NCBI GenBank assembly: GCA_048499805.1
Contig: JASNZF010000001.1
Coordinates: 558,001-622,000 of the forward strand
Direction: 5' to 3'
Source: JAWXBA01 sp048499805
Lineage (GTDB): Bacteria; Gemmatimonadota; Gemmatimonadetes; Gemmatimonadales; GWC2-71-9
DNA: 64,000 nucleotides
Shown piece after piece: positions 16,806-25,990 of this stretch (positions are counted from its first letter, which is position 1; each line of letters begins with the position of its first letter). A program made the translations under genes and the position numbers. The notes under the pieces were generated by a model, which worked only from the letters and a program-made list of their open reading frames with translations, ran no database searches and was not told the origin of the DNA.

Positions 16806-18419
16806 CTACTCGTTCCCGCCCACCCGGACCCGCACTGCCCGGCGAACGCCCAGCCCGGTCTGGGGGTTGGGCGAGTAGACGGTGACCAGGGCAATGTTTC
16901 CCCGCCCGACCGCCTCCAGCGCCTTCCGCAGGTCGGCCTCGGTCCGGATCGTGGTCCCGCCCACGCTCTGGATGACGTCCCCGGCAAAGAGCTGTCCCTC
17001 CGCGGGGCCGCCGATGGTGACCTCGCGGACGATGACGCCCACGAGCGAAACCGGCAGGCGCAGTTCCGAGGTCGCGGCGGGGGTGATCGGAGCGACCGTC
17101 AGCCCGAGCCCCGCAATGGCGGTCGGCGCCGGTCCGGTGCGTCCGGCCGAATCGGCCGCCGGCTCCTCGTCGGGCGCCGCGCTGGCCGCCACGGGGTTGG
17201 CGACCTCGGCCGCCACCAGGCGCACGTCATAGGTCCGGCGGGCCCCGCCCGACCGGGCAACCTCCACCTTCACCACCTCGCCCGGCCGCTTGAAGCCGAC
17301 GATCTGCTGGAGCTGGGCCACGTAGCGCACCGGCTGGCCGTCGAGCGCCACGATCACGTCACCCTGCCTGAGGCCAGCGCGTTCCGCCGGGGAGTTCCCC
17401 TCGGAGAACGAGGAGATCTTGACGCCCCGCACCTCGTCGAGGCCCACGTCCTCGGCATCGAGCGCCGTGGCCTCGTTGACCTGGATGCCCAACACTGCGC
17501 GCTCCACCTTGCCGGTGGCGATCAGCTGGTTCATCACGTTGCGGGCGAGGTCCATCGGGATGGCAAAGCCATAGCCCATGTTGAACCCGTTGTCGCTGGC
17601 AATCGCGGAGTTGATGCCGATGACCTGGCCGCGAACGTTGACGAGCGGGCCACCCGAGTTGCCCCGGTTGATGGTGGCGTCGGTCTGGATGAAGTCCTGG
17701 ATGGCGTAGTTCTGGCCGTCCCGGTTGGTGGCCAGCCCCGGCAGGCCACGTCCCTTGGCGCTGATGATCCCGGAGGTCACGGTGAAGGTCAGGTTCTCGC
17801 CGAGCGGGTTGCCGATCGCCAGGACCCATTCACCGATCCGGGCGTCGGCGCTGGTGCCCAGGGCGGCCGGGGTCAGGCCAGAGGCATCGATCTTGAGCAC
17901 GGCGACGTCGGTGTTGGCGTCGCTGCCGATCAGCTTGGCCTCGTGGATCGTCCCGTTGAGGAGCTGGACCCGGATCTGGTCGGCGTTCTCGATGACGTGA
18001 TGGTTGGTCAGGATGTATCCATCCTCCGAGACCACGAACCCGGACCCGGTGCCGCGCTCGATCTCCGGCTGCTGTGGCGTGGTGACGCCGGGCGGCAGGA
18101 ACTGCTCGAACCCGGGCGGCACGATCCGCCGGGTGGTGGAGGGGCGCTCGGTCCGCTGGGACCGGATGAAGACCACGCTGGGGCGGACCGCCTCGGCCAC
18201 GGCGGCAAAGGCCTCGCTCAGGTCGGCGAGGGGGCGGGCCGAGGGGATGACCGGCGCGTCCACGGCGGCGATCGGCTCGGCCCGCAGGCCGGCCCGGGTC
18301 ACGCCCTGGGCGAGTGAGCTGCGGGGCAGGTCGAGCAGGTTGGTGAAGACCAGGCCCAGGACGAAGGCCAGGCCCAGCATCCCGATGAACTTGATCCAAT
18401 TGAGTGATCGTGCGGGCAT
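16806..18419 (-). CDS. htrA: DegP/HtrA-family serine protease with two PDZ domains
   Basis: 537 residues from ATG 18419; GTGAGG upstream acts as ribosome site (an alternative GTG at 18434 uses that same sequence). An N-terminal signal anchor (about 8-30) exports it to the periplasm or envelope. The trypsin-like domain has His in ILTNHHVI (about 140), Asp in NTDVAVL and Ser in RGNSGGPL. Two PDZ domains follow (SPAERAGLRQGDVIVAL and PAEGQLFAGDVIQSV), separated by an Ala/Pro-rich linker. It degrades or refolds misfolded envelope proteins. A TATATT -10-like element (18484-18479) precedes it. It lies downstream of dnaK with a hairpin between them. Confidence 0.95.
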   Translation of the reverse strand: MPARSLNWIKFIGMLGLAFVLGLVFTNLLDLPRSSLAQGVTRAGLRAEPIAAVDAPVIPSARPLADLSEAFAAVAEAVRPSVVFIRSQRTERPSTTRRIVPPGFEQFLPPGVTTPQQPEIERGTGSGFVVSEDGYILTNHHVIENADQIRVQLLNGTIHEAKLIGSDANTDVAVLKIDASGLTPAALGTSADARIGEWVLAIGNPLGENLTFTVTSGIISAKGRGLPGLATNRDGQNYAIQDFIQTDATINRGNSGGPLVNVRGQVIGINSAIASDNGFNMGYGFAIPMDLARNVMNQLIATGKVERAVLGIQVNEATALDAEDVGLDEVRGVKISSFSEGNSPAERAGLRQGDVIVALDGQPVRYVAQLQQIVGFKRPGEVVKVEVARSGGARRTYDVRLVAAEVANPVAASAAPDEEPAADSAGRTGPAPTAIAGLGLTVAPITPAATSELRLPVSLVGVIVREVTIGGPAEGQLFAGDVIQSVGGTTIRTEADLRKALEAVGRGNIALVTVYSPNPQTGLGVRRAVRVRVGGNE

Positions 18420-18540
18420 TTCGGCAAACCTCACGGGTTGGTGCAGGTGTTCCGGCGGTGACGCCGTGGTTGCTCCTCAATATACGTAGGATGCGCAGGC
18501 CCGGTTCCGCGTCGCGGCCCGGACCTCCCGGAGACGAACC

Positions 18541-18564
18541 GGGGCGCGCCGATTGGCACGCCCC
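18541..18564 (-). terminator. Hairpin downstream of dnaK
   Basis: GGGGCGCGCC (18541-18550) pairs with GGCACGCCCC (18555-18564) at 9 of 10 positions across a 4-nt loop, just past the dnaK stop (18592). No T-tract. Confidence 0.5.
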
Positions 18565-18591
18565 GGCCCGCATGTCCCCCCCGGGCGGCCC

Positions 18592-20511
18592 CTACTCCTT
18601 CTTGGTCTCGTCCACGATCTCGTAGTCGGCCTCGACGACATCCTCGGCCGGCGGGGTCGCCCCGGCAGAGGCGCCGGCGTCGGCCGGGGGCGCTTCGGTG
18701 CTCCCCTGGCCGGCGGCCTGGTAGAGCGACGCCCCCGCGGCGGCGTAGGCCGCGTTCAGCTCGGAGAGCGCCGTCGCGATCCCGGCCGGGTCGCCGGCCC
18801 GGAGGGCCGCCTTGCCGGCCTCGACGGCGGCGTCCATGCGGGTCTTGGACGCCTCGTCGAGCCGGTCGACCCACTCCTTGCTGTCCTTCTCGACCTTGTA
18901 GACCAGGCCGTCGAGCTGGTTCCGGGACTCGATCTGGTCCCGCCGCTCCTTGTCCTCGGAGGCATTGGCCTCGGCTGCCTTGACCATCTTGTCGATGTCC
19001 GCATCCGAGAGCCCGCTCGAGGCCTCGATCCGGATCTTCTGCTCCTTCCCGGTGGTCTTGTCCTTGGCCGAGACGTGCAGGATGCCGTTGGCGTCGATGT
19101 CGAAGGTCACCTCGACCTGCGGCATCCCGCGGGGCGCCGGCGGGATCCCGGTCAACTGGAACTTCCCGATGGTCCGGTTGTCCACCGCCAGTTGGCGCTC
19201 GCCCTGGAGGACGTGGATCTCCACCGTGGTCTGGTTGTCCTCGGCGGTGGAGAAGACCTCCGACTTCTTGGTCGGGATGGTCGTGTTCCGCGGGATCAGG
19301 ACGGTGGTCACCCCACCCAGCGTCTCGATGCCGAGGGAGAGCGGGATCACGTCGAGCAGGAGCACGTCCTTGACCTCGCCACCCAGCACCCCGCCCTGGA
19401 TCCCCGCCCCGATGCCCACGACCTCGTCGGGGTTGACCGAGCGGTTGGGCTCCTTGCCGAAGAAGTCCTTGACGATCTCCTGGATCTTCGGGATCCGGGT
19501 CGAGCCGCCGACCAGGATGACCTCGTGGATGTCGCTGGTCTTGAGTCCGGCGTCCTGGAGCGCCTTCTCCATCGGCGGGATGGTCCGCTTGATCAGGTCG
19601 TCCACCAGCTGCTCGAACTTGGCGCGGGTGAGCGTCAGGTTGAGGTGCTTGGGACCCGAGGCATCGGCGGTGATGAAGGGCAGGTTGATGTCGGTCTGGG
19701 TGGTGCTCGACAGCTCCATCTTGGCCTTCTCGGCCGCTTCCTTGAGCCGCTGCAGCGCCATCGCGTCCTTGGAGAGGTCGATCCCCTGGTCCTTCTTGAA
19801 CTCGGCGACCAGCCAGTCGATCAGCCGCTGGTCGAAGTCGTCGCCGCCCAGGTGGGTGTCGCCGTTGGTGCTCTTGACCTCGAAGACGCCGTCGGCGAGC
19901 TCGAGGATCGAGATGTCATAGGTGCCGCCGCCGAGGTCGAAGACGGCCACCGTCTCGTCCTTCTTCTTGTCGAGACCATAGGCCAGCGCGGCCGCGGTGG
20001 GCTCGTTGATGATCCGGAGCACCTCGAGGCCGGCGATCTTGCCGGCATCCTTGGTGGCCTGGCGCTGGGCGTCGTTGAAGTAGGCGGGGACGGTGATCAC
20101 CGCCTTGTCCACCGTGGTGCCGAGATAGTCCTCGGCGGTCTGCTTCATCTTCTGCAGGATCATGGCGGAGATCTCGGGGGGCGTGTAGTTCTTGCCCTGG
20201 ATCTCCACCGACGCCAGCCCGTTGGGGCCGTTGACCACCTTGTACGGCACCCGACCGGCCTCCTCGGGAATCTCCTCCAGCCGCCGGCCCATGAACCGCT
20301 TGATCGAGAAGATGGTCTGCTTCGGGTTGGTCACCGCCTGCCGCTTGGCCACCTGGCCCACCAGGCGCTCGTTGTCCTTGGTGAAGGCCACGACCGAGGG
20401 GGTCGTCCGGCCGCCCTCGGCGTTGGGGATGACGACGGGGTCGCCGCCTTCCATGACCGCCACGACCGAGTTGGTCGTGCCGAGGTCGATACCGATGATC
20501 TTTGAGGCCAT
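18592..20511 (-). CDS. dnaK: Molecular chaperone DnaK (Hsp70)
   Basis: 639 residues, canonical length. The start is the ATG giving MASKIIGIDLGTTNS. The ATPase domain shows the phosphate loops (GIDLGTTNS, VFDLGGGTYD), VPAYFNDAQRQATKDAGKIA and the linker KDVLLLDVIPLSLG. The substrate-binding domain and helical lid (about 510-605) are complete, and the tail ends in Asp/Glu-rich EDVVEADYEIVDE. dnaJ and grpE are not adjacent. No CIRCE element is found upstream; instead an unusual pair of overlapping inverted repeats lies at 20624-20653. Confidence 0.98.
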   Translation of the reverse strand: MASKIIGIDLGTTNSVVAVMEGGDPVVIPNAEGGRTTPSVVAFTKDNERLVGQVAKRQAVTNPKQTIFSIKRFMGRRLEEIPEEAGRVPYKVVNGPNGLASVEIQGKNYTPPEISAMILQKMKQTAEDYLGTTVDKAVITVPAYFNDAQRQATKDAGKIAGLEVLRIINEPTAAALAYGLDKKKDETVAVFDLGGGTYDISILELADGVFEVKSTNGDTHLGGDDFDQRLIDWLVAEFKKDQGIDLSKDAMALQRLKEAAEKAKMELSSTTQTDINLPFITADASGPKHLNLTLTRAKFEQLVDDLIKRTIPPMEKALQDAGLKTSDIHEVILVGGSTRIPKIQEIVKDFFGKEPNRSVNPDEVVGIGAGIQGGVLGGEVKDVLLLDVIPLSLGIETLGGVTTVLIPRNTTIPTKKSEVFSTAEDNQTTVEIHVLQGERQLAVDNRTIGKFQLTGIPPAPRGMPQVEVTFDIDANGILHVSAKDKTTGKEQKIRIEASSGLSDADIDKMVKAAEANASEDKERRDQIESRNQLDGLVYKVEKDSKEWVDRLDEASKTRMDAAVEAGKAALRAGDPAGIATALSELNAAYAAAGASLYQAAGQGSTEAPPADAGASAGATPPAEDVVEADYEIVDETKKE

Positions 20512-20623
20512 GTGCGACTCCCGAGATGACAGTGAACCAGACGTGGCGCGACAGGATCATTCGCCTGGCGCCGCGTACTCGAAAAGGGTGACCGGAGTTT
20601 CGGGGTGCAACCTGCATACCGGG

Positions 20624-20653
20624 ATTTCCTGCCATTGTGACAGGAAATGGCAG
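20624..20653. promoter_or_regulatory. Two overlapping 8-bp inverted repeats upstream of dnaK
   Basis: ATTTCCTG (20624-20631) pairs with CAGGAAAT (20641-20648), and CTGCCATT (20629-20636) pairs with AATGGCAG (20646-20653). Both pairs are perfect with 9-nt spacers. The 9-nt spacing resembles CIRCE but the sequence does not. Lies 113-142 bp upstream of dnaK and downstream of the phenol-lyase gene; candidate operator or terminator pair. Confidence 0.45.
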
Positions 20654-20717
20654 ATCTGGGATGCCTACTGGCAGGGGCCGGTGGCGACGCCACTCCCCTT
20701 GGCATGGCCCCGGTGAC

Positions 20718-22106
20718 TCAACCCGGCGGAAGCGGTTCGAAGCGGGCCTGGAAGAAGCGGAGGTGCTCGGGCTCGTAGGTGAAGGCCAGCCCGGGAACGG
20801 TCTCGCGGCCTTCCCAGACCGATACCACGCTCTCGGCCGTGACGTCCATGTGGGCCTGGGTGTAGACCCGACGGGGGATCGTGAGCCGGACCAGCTCCAG
20901 TGCGGGGTACCGGTTCTCCTTGGTGGCAGGGTCCCGGCCGGCGGACACGGCCCCGCGCTCCATGCCGCGAATCCCCGACTCCAGGTAGAGGGCGGCGGCC
21001 AGCGCCTGGGCCGGGAAGGCCGACCGGGGGAGATGCGGGAGGATCGCCGCCGCGTCGAGGAAGACCGCGTGTCCCCCGATCGGCCGGACGATCGGGATCC
21101 CGGCGGCGGCGAGTCGCTCGCCGAGGTAGGTGACCTGGCCGATCCGGCTGCGAATGTGGTCCTCGTTCACGGACTCGGCGATGCCGATCGCCATCGCTTC
21201 CATGTCCCGCCCTGCCAGCCCACCGTAGGTGTGCAGCCCCTCGAAGAGGACCACCAGGTCGCGCGCCCGCTCGGCCAGCGCCGCGTCGCGCAGCCCGAGC
21301 CAGCCGCCGATGTTCACGAGGCTGTCCTTCTTCCCCGACATGGTGGCCCCGTCGGCGCAGGCGCAGAGGTCCAGGAGAATCTCGGCCACGCTGCGCTGGT
21401 GCTGGCCCGGCTCGCGCTGCTGGATGAACCAGGCGTTCTCCACGGCGCGGGTGGCGTCGAGGATGACCCGGATCCTGCGCTCCGTGGCATAGGCCCGGAC
21501 CTCCCGCAGGTTCGCCAGGCTGATCGGCTGCCCCCCGGCCATGTTGACGGTGGCGGCGACCGAGATGTACGGGATCCGGTCGGCGCCGACCTCCTGGACC
21601 AGCCGGTCGAGCCGGGCGAGGTCCACGTTGCCCTTGAACGGGTGCTCCGACCCCGGGTCATGGGCTTCGGGGATGACGATGTCGTGGAAGGTGCCGCCGG
21701 CCAGCTCCTGGTGGGCGCGGGTGGTGGTGAAGTACATGTTGCCAGGGAGATGGTCTCCGGGCCGGATCAGGATCCGGGAGAGGAGGTGCTCGGCTCCACG
21801 TCCCTGGTGGGTGGGGATCAGCTCCGGGAACCCATAGTACTGCCTCACCGCCCGCTCGAGGTTGTAATAGTTCCGGCTCCCGGCGTAGGCCTCGTCCCCC
21901 AGCATCATCCCGGCCCACTGCCGGTCCGACATGGCGCTGGTCCCCGAATCGGTCAACAGGTCGATGTAGACGTCCTCGGAGCGGAGCAGGAAGGTGTTCC
22001 AGCCGGCCTCGCGAATCGCACGCTCGCGCTCGGCCCGGGTGGTCATGTGGATTGGCTCGACCATCTTGATCTTCCACGGCTCGGCCCAGCTCCGGGTGCC
22101 CATCAT
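20718..22106 (-). CDS. Tyrosine phenol-lyase-like PLP enzyme (tryptophanase family)
   Basis: 462 residues from ATG 22106 (a second ATG at 22103), with GGAG upstream; the frame to 22304 is non-coding. This fold-type I PLP enzyme cleaves aromatic amino acids to pyruvate, ammonia and phenol (TPL) or indole (TnaA). The PLP Lys lies in TMSGKKD. Residues that separate the two activities point to TPL: FTTTR (Thr, where tryptophanase has Asp), MERG (the TPL Arg that binds the phenol ring, where TnaA has VEIG) and LRFFQARF (Phe-Phe, where TnaA has His). It could still act on tryptophan. No transporter is adjacent. It is divergent from the pirin gene. Confidence 0.85.
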   Translation of the reverse strand: MMGTRSWAEPWKIKMVEPIHMTTRAERERAIREAGWNTFLLRSEDVYIDLLTDSGTSAMSDRQWAGMMLGDEAYAGSRNYYNLERAVRQYYGFPELIPTHQGRGAEHLLSRILIRPGDHLPGNMYFTTTRAHQELAGGTFHDIVIPEAHDPGSEHPFKGNVDLARLDRLVQEVGADRIPYISVAATVNMAGGQPISLANLREVRAYATERRIRVILDATRAVENAWFIQQREPGQHQRSVAEILLDLCACADGATMSGKKDSLVNIGGWLGLRDAALAERARDLVVLFEGLHTYGGLAGRDMEAMAIGIAESVNEDHIRSRIGQVTYLGERLAAAGIPIVRPIGGHAVFLDAAAILPHLPRSAFPAQALAAALYLESGIRGMERGAVSAGRDPATKENRYPALELVRLTIPRRVYTQAHMDVTAESVVSVWEGRETVPGLAFTYEPEHLRFFQARFEPLPPG

Positions 22107-22264
22107 CCTGCTCCAGGTGGGTGAAGTGGGGAGGATATCGGGGCGTTCATGAGCCCAGGATGAAACCGGCGTGAACCGTCCCCGGGACGCGGCTACCTTT
22201 CCCGACGGGAACCCCGCGCCGGGGCACGGCGTATCAGGGGCTTCCCCCGTCGCCTGGAGGCACC

Positions 22265-23173
22265 ATGTCGATCCGTCCCGTTTCCCGCATCGCCGAGGCC
22301 ACACCCACGATGGAGGGAGCCGGGGTGCACCTCCGCCGGGCGTTTGGGTTCGGAGACTCCTCGGAGACCGACCCCTTCCTGCTGTTCGACGATTTCCGCA
22401 ACGAGCGACCCGAGGACTACCTGGCCGGCTTCCCGTGGCACCCGCACCGGGGGATCGAGACGATCACCTACGTGCTGGCCGGCTCGGTCCGGCACGAGGA
22501 CAGCCTCGGCAATGCCGGCGTGCTGAGCGGCGGGGACGTGCAGTGGATGACGGCGGGGCGGGGGATCATGCACCACGAGATGCCGAAGGGCGATCCCGAT
22601 GGCCGGATGCACGGCTTCCAGCTCTGGGCCAACCTGCCGTCGTCCCAGAAGATGACGGCGCCACGGTACCAGGATGTCCAGGGCAAGGACATCCCCACGA
22701 TCACCGACGACGATGGCACGGCGGTGCGGGTGGTGTGCGGGGAGTTCTGGGGGCAGCGCGGACCGGTGGATGGCATCGCTGCCGATCCACAATACCTGGA
22801 CGTGTTCGTGCCGCCCGGCCAGCGCAAGGTGCTGCCGGTGGACACCTACCGGAACGCCTTTGCCTACGTGTTCGAGGGCAGTGCCGACTTCCGCGGCGCG
22901 TCGAAGCCGTTCGCGCCCCTCACCGAGCAGACGGCCGGCGACGATGACACCGCGATCCGCGACATGACGGGGAACCGGTCGCTGGTGGTCTTTGGCACCG
23001 GCGACGAGGTGGTGGTGCAGGCGGGAGAGATGGGGGTGCGGTTCCTGCTGGTGTCCGGCCGGCCCATCGAGGAGCCGGTGGCGTGGTATGGCCCGATCGT
23101 GATGAACACCAAGGACGAACTGCGACAGGCGATTGCGGAACTCCGGGATGGCACCTTCATCAAGGCGGAATAG
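22265..23173 (+). CDS. Pirin family protein
   Basis: 302 residues, a bicupin of normal pirin length. CTGGAGG precedes the ATG. The N-terminal cupin has the metal site HPHRGIET and later MHHEM (two His, one more His and a Glu), as in pirins with quercetin 2,3-dioxygenase activity. The C-terminal domain contains VLVSGRPIEEPVAWYGPIVMNT, typical of the family. Pirins act as dioxygenases or redox-sensing regulators; the role here is unknown. It is divergent from the phenol-lyase gene (158-base gap) and convergent with a kinase gene 6 bases away. Both genes end in GAATAG, which makes a small palindrome across the junction. Confidence 0.93.
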   Translation: MSIRPVSRIAEATPTMEGAGVHLRRAFGFGDSSETDPFLLFDDFRNERPEDYLAGFPWHPHRGIETITYVLAGSVRHEDSLGNAGVLSGGDVQWMTAGRGIMHHEMPKGDPDGRMHGFQLWANLPSSQKMTAPRYQDVQGKDIPTITDDDGTAVRVVCGEFWGQRGPVDGIAADPQYLDVFVPPGQRKVLPVDTYRNAFAYVFEGSADFRGASKPFAPLTEQTAGDDDTAIRDMTGNRSLVVFGTGDEVVVQAGEMGVRFLLVSGRPIEEPVAWYGPIVMNTKDELRQAIAELRDGTFIKAE

Positions 23174-23179
23174 GCGCGA

Positions 23180-25855
23180 CTATTCCTGCCCGCCGTACCG
23201 TTGCCGGATCTCGTCGAACCAGTTGATGACGACGTTCAGCTCCTGCGATGCCGCGGCGGCCGTCTGCACCATGAGGAACCGGCCGTCCCGCGCGACATCG
23301 TATTGCCGGTGATAGGCAGAAGTGGCCAGCGTGGGATCGTTGAAGAGGACCACCGGGACCCCGCTGGTGAAGGTCGCGCCGATGGTGACCGGGACCGCCA
23401 GCATGTCTCCCCGGGTGGTGCGGTAGAAGAGCTCCCGGCCGGACCGGGCCCACGCCGGTTCGCCCCCCCCGTCAATCGAGATCTTGTACCGTGCCCGATT
23501 CACCTCTGGAAAGGGCCGGACATAGACCTCCGCGGTGCCCGACTCGTCCGACGTGTAGGCCAGCCACTTGCCATCCGGGGACACCACCGGCGAGTGGGAG
23601 TCGAAGTCTCCCTCCACCAGCACCCGCAGGGTGGTATCGACGCCGACCTGCTGGACCACCAGCTTCCGGGTTGCCCGCCCGCTTCCCTGCGTGCGTCCCA
23701 CGAGCCAGCCGCCATCGGGTGTCCATTCCATCTCATCCAATCCGTTTCGGTAGCTGGTCAACAGCTCGGCGGGATTGCTGCCGTCGGCCACCTGGGCCCA
23801 TGCCTGGCGCCCTTCAGGTCGGGTGGAGATGAAACTGATCCGGCGCGAATCCGGGGACCAGTCTGGCCGATCGTTGGTCGTCCCGGCGAACGTCAGCCGG
23901 GTGGGAGCCCCGCTGGGGAGCGCCTTGACGAAGAGGTGGATCCCGTCACTCGCCACCGCGGTCACGACGAGGCGCGATTCATCGGGCGCCAGGGCGACCC
24001 CATCGGAGAAGGCAATCTTCCAGGCGGAGTCCACCGGTGTGGTCCGGCCGTTTCGGCTGACCCAGACGACGCGTTCGCCCCCACCGATTTCCCCGGCCTG
24101 GTAGACCAGCGTTCCCGTGCGGGACACCGCGAACTGCAACGTACCCCCGGTGTTCTCGCGCTGGAGTCCTTCGAGAATGACGGCTGGGGCACCGGTGGCC
24201 ACCAGCTTCTCCTGGTCGAACGGAAGCAGCTGGATCCTGCCGTCGGCTGTCCCGACCAGCAGATGGCCGGTGTCGATGTACTTGGCGTAGGATCCGGGGA
24301 GGAGCGAGCGGATCTCCCCGGTGCTGAAATCCAGGAGGCCGATCTCGTTGACGTTCGGGGATCCCAGCCACAACTGGAAGACGGCGCCCTTCTGGTTGGG
24401 GAGGACGTCGACGAAGTCGTGCTCGGTGGCCCCGCCGACCTGGGTGGAATCGCGCTGGGAGAGCCGGGTCACCGCGCCCCCGGTGCTGGCCACCCTGGCG
24501 ATGTAGAGGTCGCCATCGGTGAAATAGATGTTGCCATCCTCGGCCCAGTCGGCTCCCCAGGGGGACACATTGTCCGGCAGGACGGTCTGGATGGGGCCTC
24601 CCGCTGCGGGTACGGTCCGGAGGGCGCCATTCTGGCCGCTGAGGAAGCCGATCTGGGTGCCATCTGGAGAGAAGAACGGCGCGTAGGCGCCCTCGGTGCC
24701 CGGCAGGTAGCGGGCTTCGAGTTCGCTCAGCTCCCGGACCCAGATTCCGGTCGTGGTCCCCTCACCGCCGAGGTACGCGATGCGCCTGCCATCGGGCGAA
24801 ATCGCGAGACGGACGGTCGCGATCGGCCGGATGCCCTGGCCGGCCGGCAGGCGCATCGCCATGCGGACAACGCCCATCGACGGGGGAGCGGCGGGTCGCA
24901 GCATGGGACCCACCACGACGCCGAGCAGCAGGGCGCCGATCCCGACCGCCGCCGGGACGGCCCAGGCCCGCCGAGGCGGGGCCGCGGTGACGGTGGTGAA
25001 GGCCGTCGTGCCGACGTAGCCCGGTGAGCCGAGCGCCGTGGCAAACTCGGCGGCGCTGGCGAACCGGTCGGCAGGCACCTTCTCCAGCGCCGTCCGGATG
25101 GCGGCCTCGACATTGGGCGGCACCGAGTGGCGCTGGGATGTGATCGAGCGGGGCTGGTCGGTCATGACCCGGGCCACGATGGCCTGGGCGGTGGGCCCGT
25201 TGAACGGCGGCTCGCCGGTCAACATCTCGTACAGGACGCAGCCCAGGGCGTAGGTGTCGGTGCGGGCGTCGAGGTCGCGCTCGCCCATCGCCTGCTCCGG
25301 GCTCATGTAGTGCGGCGTGCCGAGCGACATGCCGGTCTCGGTCATCCGGGTGCCGCCATCGCTCCGGCTCACCGCCAGGGCAATGCCGAAGTCGGCCACC
25401 AGCGCGCGACCATCGTGGAGCAGGATGTTCTCGGGCTTGATGTCGCGGTGGATCACCCCGTGCCGGTGGGCGTAGTCGAGGGCGCTGGCGACCTCGGAGG
25501 TGATCCGTACCGCATCGGTCACCGAGAGCTGCTTCTCGCGGTCGAGCCGGTCGCGGAGCGACTCCCCCTCGACGAAGGGCATGACGTAGAACACGGTGCC
25601 GTCCACCGTGCCGGAGTCGAAGAGGGGCAGGATGTGCGGGTGCTGGAGGTTGGCGGTGGTCTTGATCTCGGTCAGGAACCGCTCGGCCCCGATGACGGCC
25701 GCCAACTCGGGGCGCAGGACCTTGACGGCCACCTTCCGGTCGTGCTTCGGGTCCTCGGCCAGGTAGACGGTCGCCATGCCGCCGGCGCCCACCTCGCGGA
25801 GGAGCCGGTAGCGGTCGGCGAGCGCCGCGACGAGGCGGTCGTAGGGAGCGGTCAA
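23180..25855 (-). CDS. Ser/Thr protein kinase with C-terminal WD40-like (PD40) propeller
   Basis: 891 residues from TTG 25855 (MTAPYDRLVAAL in place of a longer antisense frame). The kinase domain (about 15-280) has GAGGMATVY, AVKVL, HRDIKPEN, DFGIAL, and SPEQ in the APE position. One transmembrane helix (about 310-330, VPAAVGIGALLLGVVVGPML) is followed by an extracytoplasmic beta-propeller of PD40/TolB-like blades (RLAISPDGRRIAYLGG, APFFSPDGTQIGFLS, PVVSPDGKWLAYTSD). The architecture implies an envelope ligand signal passed to cytoplasmic phosphorylation. It is divergent from the DUF5916 gene, which may share its control region. Confidence 0.93.
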   Translation of the reverse strand: MTAPYDRLVAALADRYRLLREVGAGGMATVYLAEDPKHDRKVAVKVLRPELAAVIGAERFLTEIKTTANLQHPHILPLFDSGTVDGTVFYVMPFVEGESLRDRLDREKQLSVTDAVRITSEVASALDYAHRHGVIHRDIKPENILLHDGRALVADFGIALAVSRSDGGTRMTETGMSLGTPHYMSPEQAMGERDLDARTDTYALGCVLYEMLTGEPPFNGPTAQAIVARVMTDQPRSITSQRHSVPPNVEAAIRTALEKVPADRFASAAEFATALGSPGYVGTTAFTTVTAAPPRRAWAVPAAVGIGALLLGVVVGPMLRPAAPPSMGVVRMAMRLPAGQGIRPIATVRLAISPDGRRIAYLGGEGTTTGIWVRELSELEARYLPGTEGAYAPFFSPDGTQIGFLSGQNGALRTVPAAGGPIQTVLPDNVSPWGADWAEDGNIYFTDGDLYIARVASTGGAVTRLSQRDSTQVGGATEHDFVDVLPNQKGAVFQLWLGSPNVNEIGLLDFSTGEIRSLLPGSYAKYIDTGHLLVGTADGRIQLLPFDQEKLVATGAPAVILEGLQRENTGGTLQFAVSRTGTLVYQAGEIGGGERVVWVSRNGRTTPVDSAWKIAFSDGVALAPDESRLVVTAVASDGIHLFVKALPSGAPTRLTFAGTTNDRPDWSPDSRRISFISTRPEGRQAWAQVADGSNPAELLTSYRNGLDEMEWTPDGGWLVGRTQGSGRATRKLVVQQVGVDTTLRVLVEGDFDSHSPVVSPDGKWLAYTSDESGTAEVYVRPFPEVNRARYKISIDGGGEPAWARSGRELFYRTTRGDMLAVPVTIGATFTSGVPVVLFNDPTLATSAYHRQYDVARDGRFLMVQTAAAASQELNVVINWFDEIRQRYGGQE

Positions 25856-25990
25856 CCTGGTGCCCTTGGGAGAGGAACCCGAAGGATCGACGCGGCACCC
25901 GGTGAGGTCAAGGCGATGCGGGCCGGACGGCGCCCCCCTTCGTGAGGGATTCCCTGCCGATTCCCCGGTCGCGGTGCCATCTTTGTGGCC

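Noticed and set aside
20512..20717. CIRCE heat-shock element upstream of dnaK
   Set aside because: No TTAGCACTC/GAGTGCTAA-like arms are present.
23167..23186. GGAATAG/CTATTCC palindrome at the pirin-kinase junction
   Set aside because: Explained by both genes ending in the codons GAA TAG; too short to be a convincing terminator.
23201..25027. 608-codon plus-strand frame over the PD40 kinase
   Set aside because: Antisense shadow with no recognisable protein features.
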